64,000 bases of DNA, taken from NCBI GenBank assembly GCA_951828385.1, contig OX639973.1, positions 5,013,200 to 5,077,199 of the forward strand, read 5' to 3'. The first letter of the stretch is position 1. Each line of letters begins with the position of its first letter. This document shows, piece after piece, positions 14,914 to 24,692 of this stretch. Source of the DNA: an uncultured Poribacteria bacterium (GTDB taxonomy: Bacteria > Poribacteria > WGA-4E > WGA-3G). Below the pieces are notes generated by a model. The model was not told where the DNA came from and ran no database searches. It was given only the letters and a program-made list of their open reading frames with translations. The position numbers and the translations under genes were made by a program.

Positions 14914-17900
14914 TTGGCACGTTTAGAAGACCTCCAACAAGGCACTATCGTTAAAGGCGTATTACTTGACCAACACGTAACAGTTATTGCTGTAAGTTGG
15001 CGACGCGATATTGCAGTAGATCTCGTTTACAAAGATTCGACGGGTAAGCTCGGTACCGAGACCCTTTTCCGAGGAAGGGAATCCACGCTTGAGATCGTTG
15101 ATGCCGGTACCTCTTGGAAATTTGATGGAGACGGGGAGATGTTTCGGCTTGTTTCTGAGGCATATCGCATTCAATTAGCACATCTATTTGATCCACTACT
15201 TGCATTGCATACATCTGACGTGGAGCCCTACCCGCACCAGATTACTGCAGTCTATGAAGAAATGCTGCCCCGTCAACCGTTACGGTATCTGCTTGCAGAT
15301 GACCCTGGGGCAGGAAAAACGATTATGACAGGGTTGTATCTCAAAGAACTCCTTGTGCGCGGCGACCTGAAACGGTGCATGATTGTCTGCCCCGGCAGCC
15401 TTGTGGAACAGTGGCAAAGCGAACTTTACCGATGCTTTCAGTTACCCTTTGAGATCCTTACCCGTGATAAAATTGACACTGCCTTGACTGGCAACATCTT
15501 TCAGGAAGAAAATCTGCTCATCTGTCGGCTCGACCAACTCAGTCGTAACGAGGCGATCCAAGCGAAATTGAAAGATACCAGTTGGGATATAATCGTCTGT
15601 GATGAAGCACATAAGATGTCTGCTTCCTTCTCCGGAGGCAACATACGGCCTACAAAACGCTATGAACTCGGACAGCTGCTTGGAAAACTTACACGTCACT
15701 TCTTATTACTAACGGCGACACCTCACAACGGCAAAGAAGCAGATTTCCAACTCTTTATGAAATTGCTGGATGAAGATCGCTTTGAAGGACGTTTCCGAGA
15801 CGGAGTTCATGCTGTAGATACTTCTGACTTGATGCGTCGAATGGTTAAAGAAGATTTGTTAAAGTTTGATGGAGAACCACTGTTCCCGAAACGAGATGCC
15901 GAAACTATTAATTATGAGCTCTCGGAGTTAGAAAAGGATCTATACGACGAAGTGACGGAATACGTCTGTAAAGAAATGAATCGTGCCGACCTAATCAGAG
16001 GGCAACGCGGTAACAGAATCGGCTTTGCACTCACTATTTTACAGCGAAGGCTCGCATCCTCGCCAGAAGCGATTTATCGCTCGATTCAACGTCGCCGGGA
16101 GCGATTGGAGGAACGACTATCGGATACCCAATTCGGAAATCAGGAGGAAATGACTGGAATTCCGACAAACACTGAGGAAGCAGACGACTTCTATGATGAG
16201 GCACCCGCTGAAGAAGTCGAGAGAAAAGAGGAAGAAGTCGTTGCGCGTGCTTCAGCTGCCGGAAACGTTACTGAATTATATGCCGAGATTCAGACCCTGA
16301 AACGCTTAGAGACACTGGCACAAAAAGTTCGCCAAAGTGATACCGACCGAAAGTGGGAAGAGTTGTCAGATCTTCTACGTGCTGAAGAACTATTTGACCT
16401 ACAAGGACATCGCCATAAACTCATTATCTTTACAGAACACCGCGACACGCTCCATTATTTGACAGAACGTATCCAAACCCTGATTGGAAACCCCAACGCT
16501 GTTGTTAAAATCCATGGGAGTATGCGATGGGAGGAACGGCGAAAAGTTCAAGAGGATTTCAAGAATGATAGAGAAGTACAAATTCTGGTCGCAACCGATG
16601 CCGCAGGAGAGGGTATTAACCTACAACAAGCACACCTGATGGTGAATTATGATCTCCCTTGGAATCCGAACCGTATTGAACAGCGATTTGGGCGTATTCA
16701 CCGAATCGGGCAGACGGAAGCATGTCATCTCTGGAATCTTGTTGCCGCAGAAACTCGCGAAGGCGAAGTGTTTAACACACTATTTGGTAAACTTGAACAG
16801 CAACGCGATTCCTTGGGTGGAGCGGTTTTTGATGTACTCGGCAAATGTTTCACCGATACCTCACTTCGAGACCTTCTTCTTAAAGCTATCCGTGAAGGCG
16901 ATAGACCTGAAGTCAGAGCACGACTGACAGAAACCATTGATGGTGCACTGGATCTAACGCACTTACGGGCGTTGATTGAAGAAAACGCTTTGACGCACGG
17001 AACAATTGACACAACGCGGATCGGCAATATCCGTGAAGAAATGGAACGCGCCGAAGCACGGCGTTTGCAACCCCACTTTATCGCATCCTTTTTCCAAGCA
17101 GCGTTCAAAAAACTTGATGGAACGCTACGGAAACGCGAAGAGGGACGCTATGAAATTCGCCATGTTCCCGGAGGTATCTATAACCGCAGCAGCTTAGGTG
17201 TCGGTAAACCTATACTGAAACAATACGATCGAATTACATTTGAAAAGGACAAGATGAATGTCCGAGGAAAACCGCTGGCAGAATTCGTTTGCCCCGGACA
17301 CCCACTCCTTGATGCAACACTCAGTGCAATTTTAGAGCGACATCGGAACTTACTCAAACAGGGAACTATTTTGATTGATCCCAACGAGCAGAATGATGAA
17401 GTTCGTGTTCTATTCTACCTTGAACATGCAATTCAGGATGGACGCGTGGGTAATGATGGGAACCGACATGTTGTTTCACGACAGATGCAATTCGTCGAAA
17501 TCAACAGCGACAAGATAGTTAGCACCCCCGGATATGCGCCCTATCTTGATTACCGTCCGATAGACGAGGGTAAACGGTCAGCGATTGAACCCGTGTTAGA
17601 AGAAGATTGGCTAAGCGCGGATTTGGAATCGGAAATTAAAGATTACGCCGTGGAACACCTCGTCCCAGTACATTTCGACGAGGTGAAAGCACACAGAGAA
17701 ACACTCATCCAAAAAACGATGCGTGCAGTCAAGGAGCGGCTTACGAAAGAGATTTATTATTGGGATAATCGAACTTATGAATTGAGACTACAGGCGGAAA
17801 CTGGAAACAGGATGGCAAGCCTCAACGCTGCACAAGCGAGGCAGCGCGCCGACGAATTGGAAACAAGACTTGAAAATCGAATGGAAGAATTGCAACAAGA

Positions 17901-18399
17901 GCTGCATATTTCACCGATGCCACCGGAGGTTATCGGTGGCGCGCTCATCGTTCCCCAGAGTTTATTAGATACCGCATCGGAGCCTGAACTCCCTGCGCCT
18001 ATTGTGCCTTCACAAACTGATAGAGAACGGATTGATAGACTGGCAGTCGAGGCTGTTATGGAGGCGGAACGCAGACTTAGACGCGAACCGACAGAGATGC
18101 CCCATCAAAACCCGGGCTACGACATTGAGTCCAAAGACCCGAACACCAATCAATTACTATTTATTGAGGTGAAGGGGAAGTCAACCGATGCGACAACTGT
18201 CACTGTTTCCAAAACACAGATATTTACCGCATTCAACAAGCCCGACAGCTTCATCCTCGCTATCGTTGAAGTAGACGGCGACACAGCGAAAGAACCGCGC
18301 TACATCCGGAAGCCATTCCAGAAGGAACCAGATTTCGGCGTGACAAGTGTAAACTACAACCTCAACAAACTGCTCGCACATGCGGAGGCACCGCGATAG
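14914..18399 (+). CDS. SNF2-family helicase with C-terminal DUF3883 domain
   Basis: A 1161-residue DNA-translocating ATPase typical of defence islands. The SNF2 core has Walker A DDPGAGKT near residue 130, DEAH near 230, TATPHNG near 267, and the motif V-VI stretch ATDAAGEGINLQ...QRFGRIHRIGQ near 560-600. Long helical regions follow. Residues about 1035-1140 hold the DUF3883 fold (NPGYDIESKD...FIEVKGKS), a nuclease-like domain with conserved D, E and K. The start is TTG at 14914, placed by an AAAGGA site; no ATG fits. Related helicases occur beside methyltransferases and DUF499 ATPases in predicted anti-phage loci, and the same set follows here. All motifs are intact, so it is probably functional. 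Confidence 0.9.
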   Translation: MARLEDLQQGTIVKGVLLDQHVTVIAVSWRRDIAVDLVYKDSTGKLGTETLFRGRESTLEIVDAGTSWKFDGDGEMFRLVSEAYRIQLAHLFDPLLALHTSDVEPYPHQITAVYEEMLPRQPLRYLLADDPGAGKTIMTGLYLKELLVRGDLKRCMIVCPGSLVEQWQSELYRCFQLPFEILTRDKIDTALTGNIFQEENLLICRLDQLSRNEAIQAKLKDTSWDIIVCDEAHKMSASFSGGNIRPTKRYELGQLLGKLTRHFLLLTATPHNGKEADFQLFMKLLDEDRFEGRFRDGVHAVDTSDLMRRMVKEDLLKFDGEPLFPKRDAETINYELSELEKDLYDEVTEYVCKEMNRADLIRGQRGNRIGFALTILQRRLASSPEAIYRSIQRRRERLEERLSDTQFGNQEEMTGIPTNTEEADDFYDEAPAEEVERKEEEVVARASAAGNVTELYAEIQTLKRLETLAQKVRQSDTDRKWEELSDLLRAEELFDLQGHRHKLIIFTEHRDTLHYLTERIQTLIGNPNAVVKIHGSMRWEERRKVQEDFKNDREVQILVATDAAGEGINLQQAHLMVNYDLPWNPNRIEQRFGRIHRIGQTEACHLWNLVAAETREGEVFNTLFGKLEQQRDSLGGAVFDVLGKCFTDTSLRDLLLKAIREGDRPEVRARLTETIDGALDLTHLRALIEENALTHGTIDTTRIGNIREEMERAEARRLQPHFIASFFQAAFKKLDGTLRKREEGRYEIRHVPGGIYNRSSLGVGKPILKQYDRITFEKDKMNVRGKPLAEFVCPGHPLLDATLSAILERHRNLLKQGTILIDPNEQNDEVRVLFYLEHAIQDGRVGNDGNRHVVSRQMQFVEINSDKIVSTPGYAPYLDYRPIDEGKRSAIEPVLEEDWLSADLESEIKDYAVEHLVPVHFDEVKAHRETLIQKTMRAVKERLTKEIYYWDNRTYELRLQAETGNRMASLNAAQARQRADELETRLENRMEELQQELHISPMPPEVIGGALIVPQSLLDTASEPELPAPIVPSQTDRERIDRLAVEAVMEAERRLRREPTEMPHQNPGYDIESKDPNTNQLLFIEVKGKSTDATTVTVSKTQIFTAFNKPDSFILAIVEVDGDTAKEPRYIRKPFQKEPDFGVTSVNYNLNKLLAHAEAPR

Positions 18400-18575
18400 G
18401 AGATTGAAAAGTCACAAACCTATTTTGTTTTTTGCTATGAATTATGCTATAATTAACCCAAGTTGCTACTAACAGGTTTTGGTGTTTTTGCTTGGTGTTT
18501 TTGATAGGGTGTTTCTGCGTATTTCTGTGTATTTCAACTTGCGTTTCCAGAAATTGGGCATAAAAGGAGAAAACG

Positions 18576-18896
18576 ATGGATAACAAATTTATCGCAATTA
18601 TGACAGAGCGCATCGTCCGTGACTTTGATCCGTTGCAGATTATCCTCTTCGGTTCACAAGCACGAGGGGATGCTGATCGGCATAGTGACATAGATTTGCT
18701 TATCGTTTTTGAGAAACTTGCAGATAAGGATAAGCGGAAAACGGCTGTTGACATCCGCGTCGCCTTGGCTGACTTACCCGTAGCGAAGGACATCGTTGTC
18801 ACAACACCGGAAGAACTGGAACACCACCGCACGCGGATCGGATCCGTGCTGCGCTATGCCCAACAAGAAGGAAAAATACTCTATCCAAACAACTGA
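18576..18896 (+). CDS. Minimal nucleotidyltransferase (MNT), MNT-HEPN toxin-antitoxin antitoxin
   Basis: A 106-residue Pol-beta-type nucleotidyltransferase. The signature GSQARGDADRHSDIDLLIV is complete: GS loop near residue 27 and the DxD metal pair DID. The end RYAQQEGKILYPN is typical of MNT proteins. In known MNT-HEPN pairs, MNT neutralises the HEPN ribonuclease by adding AMP. ATG at 18576 follows AAAGGAG. The following gene is a HEPN fragment overlapping its 3' end by 41 bases, the usual order, but the HEPN has lost most of its length, so this MNT may have no partner. Confidence 0.88.
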   Translation: MDNKFIAIMTERIVRDFDPLQIILFGSQARGDADRHSDIDLLIVFEKLADKDKRKTAVDIRVALADLPVAKDIVVTTPEELEHHRTRIGSVLRYAQQEGKILYPNN

Positions 18897-18981
18897 GGTC
18901 TCCGCAGAAACGGCTCGCTGGCTGCGCTATGCCGAAGAAGACTTGATAACTGCTGAAACGCTTTTAGCACAGTTCTTGTAA
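18856..18981 (+). pseudogene. Truncated HEPN-domain gene
   Basis: Only 41 residues remain (MPNKKEKYSIQ...ARWLRYAEEDLITAETLLAQFL, then TAA), against about 120-130 for a full HEPN protein. The preserved WLRYAEEDL..AE.LL is the first HEPN helix. The RNase motif RxxxxH, which would lie downstream, is missing. The gene overlaps the MNT gene and ends 25 bases before the start of the nuclease-methyltransferase gene. It is probably a deletion relic of an MNT-HEPN pair. Confidence 0.65.
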
Positions 18982-19006
18982 TCAGTAGGAGGAAAGTTAA
19001 CACTGA

Positions 19007-22000
19007 ATGGAGAACCTTATGAAAAAACTAAATCTCAAGCCTACACACAAACCGATACGAGACTACTACGAGGCGTTAGAACAATACGCTCAACATAATA
19101 TCACACACGAAGGCGCGGTCAGTAATCCTTTTGCCTTCTTACTTGCTACCTGTGCAAAAAAGGTAGGTGTCATGCTTGAGCCGCAACACGCTATGCGCAG
19201 CCCAAAAGGAAATCGCATCGTCATTGATGGAGCAATAATCGACCAATACAGACTCCCAATCGCCTACTGGGAAGCGAAGGACATGGATGACGACCTCCGA
19301 AAAGCAATTCAAGAGAAACGCGACAAAGGCTACCCGTTCAATAACATCCTATTTCAAAACCCCGAGCGTGTCATCTTATATCAGAACGAAGAGGTAGCAC
19401 TGGACACAGACATCACCGATCCCGAAAACCTTGTTGAAGTGCTCCAACGTCTCTTTTCATATTCAGGCATCACTTTTAGCGATTGGTATGATGCTGTTGA
19501 TAAATTCAATGAACGGATTCCAGCACTCGCAGCCAAGTTGAAAGAACTCGTCGAGCAGGAGCACAAAACGAACACCCAATTCAAGAAGGCATTCACCAGT
19601 TTCTACCAGACCTGTCGTACCTCGATAAATCCGGATCTCTCACAGGCTGCCGTTGAAGAGATGCTCATCCAGCATATACTCACTGAACGTATCTTCCGCA
19701 CAGTTTTTGAAAGGTCAGACTTTACAAGCCGAAACATCATCGCCACTGAAATTGAAAAGGTCAGTAAAGCACTCATGCAACACTCGGTGAGTCGCGACGA
19801 CTTTCTTAAACCCTTAAACCCGTTCTATACCGCTATTGAAAACGCTGCTACTCATTGTAAAGATTTCTCCGAAAAACAACACTTCCTCAACACCGTTTAT
19901 GAAAAATTTTTTCAAGAGTATTCTGAGGATGAGGCAGACACCCACGGTATTGTCTACACCCCCCAACCGATTGTCGATTTTATGGTGAATAGTGTTGAAT
20001 ATCTCCTAAAAACCGAGTTCAACCGATCTCTGTCGGATATCGGAGTGCATATTATAGACCCGTTTGTCGGCACCGGCAATTTCATCGTCCGTATTATGCA
20101 AGACATCCAAAAAATGGCACTGGAGGGTAAATATCGGCACGAACTGCATTGTAACGAAGTACTCTTACTCCCTTACTACATTGCCAATCTGAATATTGAA
20201 CAAGAGTTTTTGAATCATACAAAGAAATATCTGCCCTTTGAGGGAATAGTGTTCGCTGATACCTTTGAGTTGTTTGATCAATCCCAAGAAGAACTCTTTA
20301 CCGAGGAAAACACAAAACGCGTGGAACAGCAAAAAGCAAAGGACATGTTTGTTGTTATCGGCAATCCACCATACAATGCAGGGCAAGAAAGCGAAAACGA
20401 CAATAACAAAAACCGTCCATACCCAGCACTTGACAAACAGATAAAGGATACGTATGTGAAGGATTCCAAAGCGCAGCTCAAATATAACACGTATGACCCA
20501 TTTGTGAGAGCGTTTAGTTGGGCATCAAAGCGAATTGGGAACTCCGGTATTGTTGCGTTCATAACAAACAACAATTTTATTAAGGGACTGGCGTTTGATG
20601 GAATGCGCAAACATCTTGCTGAGGAATTCAACGCACTGTATATGCTTAATTTAGGGGGGAACATCAATAAAAGGCAGCCAGCAGGCTCCAATGTATTTGA
20701 CATTAAAATCGGTGTGAGTATAGCATTGCTCGTAAGGACAGGAGAACCTATTGATTCTTCATGTATATTTTACAACAATAAAACAGAACTATCGAGTAAG
20801 GAACAGACATTCCATTTCCTTAAAACGCATGAAAACGTAGGCAACGTCACATGGCAAGAGATTCAGCCTGATAAAAAGCATACTTGGATCACTGAAGGAC
20901 TCCACGCCGATTTTGATACTCTCATCCCGATAGGAACTAAAGAGGCGAAAGACGGAAAAGGCACTGCAGAAACCACAGAGGGTGTGATTTTCAAAAACTT
21001 CAGCCTCGGTGTGTCAACCAATCGAGATTTCTGGGTTTACAACTTCAATCAAGACGCACTCCGCGATAATGTTCAACGCATGTTGGAAACTTACACTACA
21101 GAAGTGGATCGCTGGAGACGTCAGGTTATCGAATGGAAACATGGAAATGCTCCCGAACCTCAAGTTGATGACTTTGTTTTATCTGATGCCACCAAGATAA
21201 AATGGAGCCGAGACTTAAAAAAGAAAAAGTTGATGCAAGGAAAAATTACTGAGTATGCTAACCACAAGATAAGGACCTCTCTCTACCGTCCGTTCACAAG
21301 GACCAATCTGTTTCTGGACGAAGTTCTAGTCGACAGTCCTGGACAGTTTCATACTATACTGCCGATCCTCGAAACAGAAACGGAAAATCAAGTAATTTGT
21401 CTGACAGATAAGGGATCCGAAAAGCCTTTTATGATCCTTATGAGTAATCAACTCACCGATTTACATGTTGTGGGTTCAGGTTGTGGTGCTCAATGCTTTC
21501 CCTTCTATACCTATAGTAAGGATGGTAAAATTCGTCACGAAAACATCACTGACTGGGCTTTAAAAAAGTTTCAGAACAATTATGGTGACGACAGCATAAG
21601 CAAATGGGACATTTTCTACTATAATTACGGCATCCTACACCATCCGGATTATCGAGAGAAGTATCGGGAAGATCTCAAGCTTAGCATGCCACGTATCCCT
21701 TTCGCCGACGATTTCTGGGCATTTGCGAAAGCTGGAAAGCAGCTAGCGGATCTCCATATCAATTATGAGTCCGCTCCAAAATACACAGGACTGACGCTCA
21801 AGGAAAAACCCAATATGCCCTTGGATTTGCGCGTTGAGCAGATGAAACTGTCTAAAGACAAAACGCGGATTCAATACAACGATTTTCTATCTATTGAGGA
21901 TATTCCCGTTGAGGCATATAACTATAGGTTGGGAACTCGATCAGCGTTAGAGTGGATAATCGACCAGTACAAAATCAAGGTGGATAAAGACACTAAAAAG

Positions 22001-22150
22001 CATAAAGGAAGTTATATTGTCAAAGACCCAAACCGAGTAGCGGAGCCGCGGTACATTGTAGACTTAATAGCACGTGTCATCACAGTAAGCCTTGAGACAA
22101 TGAAGATTATCAAAAATTTACCCGCATTATATCCCGTTGATGAGGACTAA
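19007..22150 (+). CDS. Restriction-modification fusion: Mrr-like nuclease plus N6-adenine methyltransferase (type ISP/IIG-like)
   Basis: A 1047-residue protein. Residues 1-110 look like a PD-(D/E)xK nuclease (VIDGAIIDQYRLPIAYWEAKD near 75-93). Residues about 320-560 are an N6-adenine methyltransferase: motif I DPFVGTGNFIVR near 352 and the catalytic NPPYNAG near 452. The remaining part, with IKWSRDLKKKK, LYRPF and the closing DLIARVITVSLET, resembles the target-recognition region of type ISP enzymes. There is no internal helicase, unlike full type ISP enzymes; the separate SNF2 protein at 14914 could supply one. ATG at 19007 follows GGAGGAAAG. It should cut unmodified invading DNA and methylate the host; specificity cannot be read. 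Confidence 0.85.
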   Translation: MENLMKKLNLKPTHKPIRDYYEALEQYAQHNITHEGAVSNPFAFLLATCAKKVGVMLEPQHAMRSPKGNRIVIDGAIIDQYRLPIAYWEAKDMDDDLRKAIQEKRDKGYPFNNILFQNPERVILYQNEEVALDTDITDPENLVEVLQRLFSYSGITFSDWYDAVDKFNERIPALAAKLKELVEQEHKTNTQFKKAFTSFYQTCRTSINPDLSQAAVEEMLIQHILTERIFRTVFERSDFTSRNIIATEIEKVSKALMQHSVSRDDFLKPLNPFYTAIENAATHCKDFSEKQHFLNTVYEKFFQEYSEDEADTHGIVYTPQPIVDFMVNSVEYLLKTEFNRSLSDIGVHIIDPFVGTGNFIVRIMQDIQKMALEGKYRHELHCNEVLLLPYYIANLNIEQEFLNHTKKYLPFEGIVFADTFELFDQSQEELFTEENTKRVEQQKAKDMFVVIGNPPYNAGQESENDNNKNRPYPALDKQIKDTYVKDSKAQLKYNTYDPFVRAFSWASKRIGNSGIVAFITNNNFIKGLAFDGMRKHLAEEFNALYMLNLGGNINKRQPAGSNVFDIKIGVSIALLVRTGEPIDSSCIFYNNKTELSSKEQTFHFLKTHENVGNVTWQEIQPDKKHTWITEGLHADFDTLIPIGTKEAKDGKGTAETTEGVIFKNFSLGVSTNRDFWVYNFNQDALRDNVQRMLETYTTEVDRWRRQVIEWKHGNAPEPQVDDFVLSDATKIKWSRDLKKKKLMQGKITEYANHKIRTSLYRPFTRTNLFLDEVLVDSPGQFHTILPILETETENQVICLTDKGSEKPFMILMSNQLTDLHVVGSGCGAQCFPFYTYSKDGKIRHENITDWALKKFQNNYGDDSISKWDIFYYNYGILHHPDYREKYREDLKLSMPRIPFADDFWAFAKAGKQLADLHINYESAPKYTGLTLKEKPNMPLDLRVEQMKLSKDKTRIQYNDFLSIEDIPVEAYNYRLGTRSALEWIIDQYKIKVDKDTKKHKGSYIVKDPNRVAEPRYIVDLIARVITVSLETMKIIKNLPALYPVDED

Positions 22151-22269
22151 GCGAAAAAGGCCTGTAATTTCCAAAAAGAGCGACCAGGATTCCTACTTAT
22201 CCCGATTTACAACTCTTACCCAGAAGTGCAGGAAACTCAGCCAGAATTCGATATTGAGGAGTCACAGTC

Positions 22270-22692
22270 ATGAATAAAACAATTTCATTAGACGACCTGC
22301 CACGTCAGGTTGAAAACCTACTACGGGCAACTTGGGAAGCGGATGAGAGTCTTGTGCTTGAACAAAACGGAAAGCCTGTAGCTGCTATCGTTCCAATGGA
22401 TGAGTATCGCAAATTACATCCAGATGAAAATGCCGCCGCTTACGAACTCCCGGTTCATTTACTTCAGGCTTATCACGGTTTACTTGATAAGAAGTTCTCT
22501 ACGGGTCTAACTCCCGAAGAGGAAGTTGAACTGACACAATTAGACGAGCAACTCAACGAAGCAGAAGCAGCGCAGCCGCTTATACAATCCATGCAAAAAC
22601 GCTCCGCCGCGCGGCACGAAAACTGGATGCAGCGGTTTGAGAAAGTCATGGCTAAACTACGCAGCTTGACGAATCTGACTTCTCAACCGTAG
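22270..22692 (+). CDS. Phd/YefM-type antitoxin-like protein
   Basis: A 140-residue protein whose first 60 residues follow the Phd/YefM plan: an N-terminal beta-helix-beta DNA-binding region (ISLDDLPRQVENLL) and the NGKPVAAIVPMDEYRKL signature. The charged helical C-terminus (LTPEEEVELTQLDEQLNEAEAAQ) would bind a toxin in a standard pair. No toxin gene (Doc, RelE/YoeB) lies next to it; the DUF499 ATPase gene starts 22 bases later. It may instead regulate the island or be an orphan. The 119 bases before it hold no supported gene. Confidence 0.7.
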   Translation: MNKTISLDDLPRQVENLLRATWEADESLVLEQNGKPVAAIVPMDEYRKLHPDENAAAYELPVHLLQAYHGLLDKKFSTGLTPEEEVELTQLDEQLNEAEAAQPLIQSMQKRSAARHENWMQRFEKVMAKLRSLTNLTSQP

Positions 22693-22713
22693 CACACTTT
22701 TTGGAGAAAACTG

Positions 22714-24381
22714 ATGCCGCTTACACCCTGGAGAGAAATTGTCACCCCTCACCGCGACATTGCGACAGGGCGTTATCACCAAGCGGAATTCGCTGCCAAC
22801 CTCGGTGAAGTTATCGCAGGCAATGCCGATACGGAATACCAAGACCCGATAGAATTTTTCGATCGAACCTACCTCACAGCGGGTATGCAACGACTTCTCG
22901 CTACCGCTGTTAAGCAGATAACAGGGAAAGACGGGGAACCGGTTGTCCAACTAAAAACCGCATTCGGTGGTGGAAAAACGCACAGCATGTTAGCGTTATA
23001 TCACCTGCTTCGTGGGGAAGCGGATGCCACACAGATGGAAGGCGCGGAACAGATTCTCAATACCGCAGAAGTTAACGAACTCCCAACGGCTCGTTTCGCT
23101 GTAATTGTAGGAACGGCTCTCAATCCAGCCCGCACGCAAAAAGTAAACGGCATTACAACCCGGACGCTTTGGGGAAACATTGCCGCACAACTCGGTGGAC
23201 AAGACGGATATGCAATCATAAAAACCGCTGACAAAAAGAGTGTTGCCCCCGGCGCAGATGACCTCACTACACTCCTCAACGAATTCGGTCCCGCAATCAT
23301 TCTTATAGACGAATTAGTCGCGTATACCCGTAACATATACAATGTCAATGGCTTGCCAGCCGGTTCCTTTGACGCGAACCTAACCTTTGTGCAGGCCTTG
23401 ACAGAAGCAGTCAAAAATGCAGAACAGAGTCAACTGGTCGCTTCAATCCCCGAATCCGACATCGAAATCGGCGGCAAGGCAGGACAAGAAGCATTAGCAC
23501 GCATTCAACACACTATCGGTAGGCTTGAAGGTATTTGGAGACCCGTTGATGCAGATGAAGGATTTGAAATTGTGCGGCGGCGGTTATTCTCGCCCGTCAA
23601 AGATCAAACCGCTCACGATGCAGTCTGCCGAGCGTTCACCCAGTTATACGACGAAAATCCTTCAGACTTTCCAGTTGAATGCCGTGATGCCCCGTATCTC
23701 GATCGGCTCCGTCGAGCGTATCCGATCCACCCTGAACTGTTTGATAGACTCTACGACGACTGGTCACCCCTTGAGAACTTCCAGAAAACTCGGGGTGTAC
23801 TGCGCTTTATGGCAGCCGTTATCCATCACCTCTGGATAAACGAAGATCGCGCCCCACTCATTCTGCCCAGCTCTATACCACTCGATTCACCGCATGTGCG
23901 AGAGGAACTCCTGCGCTACCTGCCGGAAAATTGGAACGCCGTTGTCGATAAAGACGTAGATGGCAACCGTTCTGAGCCACGCGCGATTGACGAAGCCAAC
24001 ACACGCTTTGGTGAGATATCCGCGGCGCGACGTGTGGCACGCACAATCTTCATGGGAAGCGCACCACATGGGAGTGAGCAAGCAGTGCGCGGTCTTGAAG
24101 AAATGCGAATTCGTCTCGGGACCGTCCAACTCGATGAGCACGTTTCTGTGTTCAACGATGCGACCAAACGTTTGACAGATCGACTCACGCACCTTTACAC
24201 CCGCGCCCAACGCTACTGGTACGACACGCACCCGAACCTCCGCAGAACAATGGAAGACCGGGCCGCTAAGTTAGAACCAGAGCTCGTAGAAACAGAGATT
24301 GTCCGCCGATTGAAGTGCCACCCTTTATTTAGACCACAATTTAGCAAATTTAAGAGAAGGTTTGCTGTTGAAATTCTATAG
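22714..24381 (+). pseudogene. DUF499 (COG1483-type) AAA+ ATPase, truncated by an IS3-family remnant
   Basis: The 555-residue frame matches the N-terminal half of DUF499 ATPases, which normally exceed 900 residues. Walker A AFGGGKTHS is near residue 84, Walker B IILIDELVAY near 196, and the RAYPIHPELFDRLYDDWS segment near 338 is characteristic. After about residue 530 the sequence enters DNA that belongs, on the opposite strand, to a transposase C-terminus, and the frame ends there. DUF499 proteins are predicted defence ATPases that accompany adenine methylases and SNF2 helicases, matching the genes upstream. The missing half probably leaves it inactive. Confidence 0.75.
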
Positions 24382-24514
24382 GTGTCAAATACCCTAACGC
24401 CGAATGTGGGCGTTTCTGATTATACACCTGTGTGATAAAATGCCCGATGTGATCTCTCGCCTCGGTGATGTTTTGATAGTCATTGATGTAAACTTCTTCC
24501 TCTTTGAGCGTGCG
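24350..24514 (-). pseudogene. IS3-family transposase (OrfB) C-terminal fragment
   Basis: Read on the minus strand, the frame gives RTLKEEEVYINDYQNI...HIGHFITQVYNQKRPHSALGYLTPIEFQQ and ends with TAA. This is the standard end of an IS3-group integrase-core protein, including the RPHSALGYLTP block. Upstream of R the frame hits a stop within ten codons, so only about 54 residues survive. It marks the break that truncated the DUF499 gene. An inverted repeat GAGAATATC/GATATTCTC follows at 24609-24633. Confidence 0.85.
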
Positions 24515-24692
24515 TGTGTGGCAGATTATACACTAAACTGCCACAAACACCCTCTTACTGATGGCTGGTAGCCGAGGGCTGACCTCCGACCGCTATCCTA
24601 CGCCGGACGAGAATATCTCTGAGCGATATTCTCAAAAAATACCTTTCCAATCGAAATTATTTGGTTAGTCCCATATGCTACTGCGCGATAAT

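Noticed and set aside
24609-24633. GAGAATATC / GATATTCTC hairpin as a terminator for the gene at 24693
   Set aside because: On that gene's strand there is no T run after the stem; it is only an inverted repeat.
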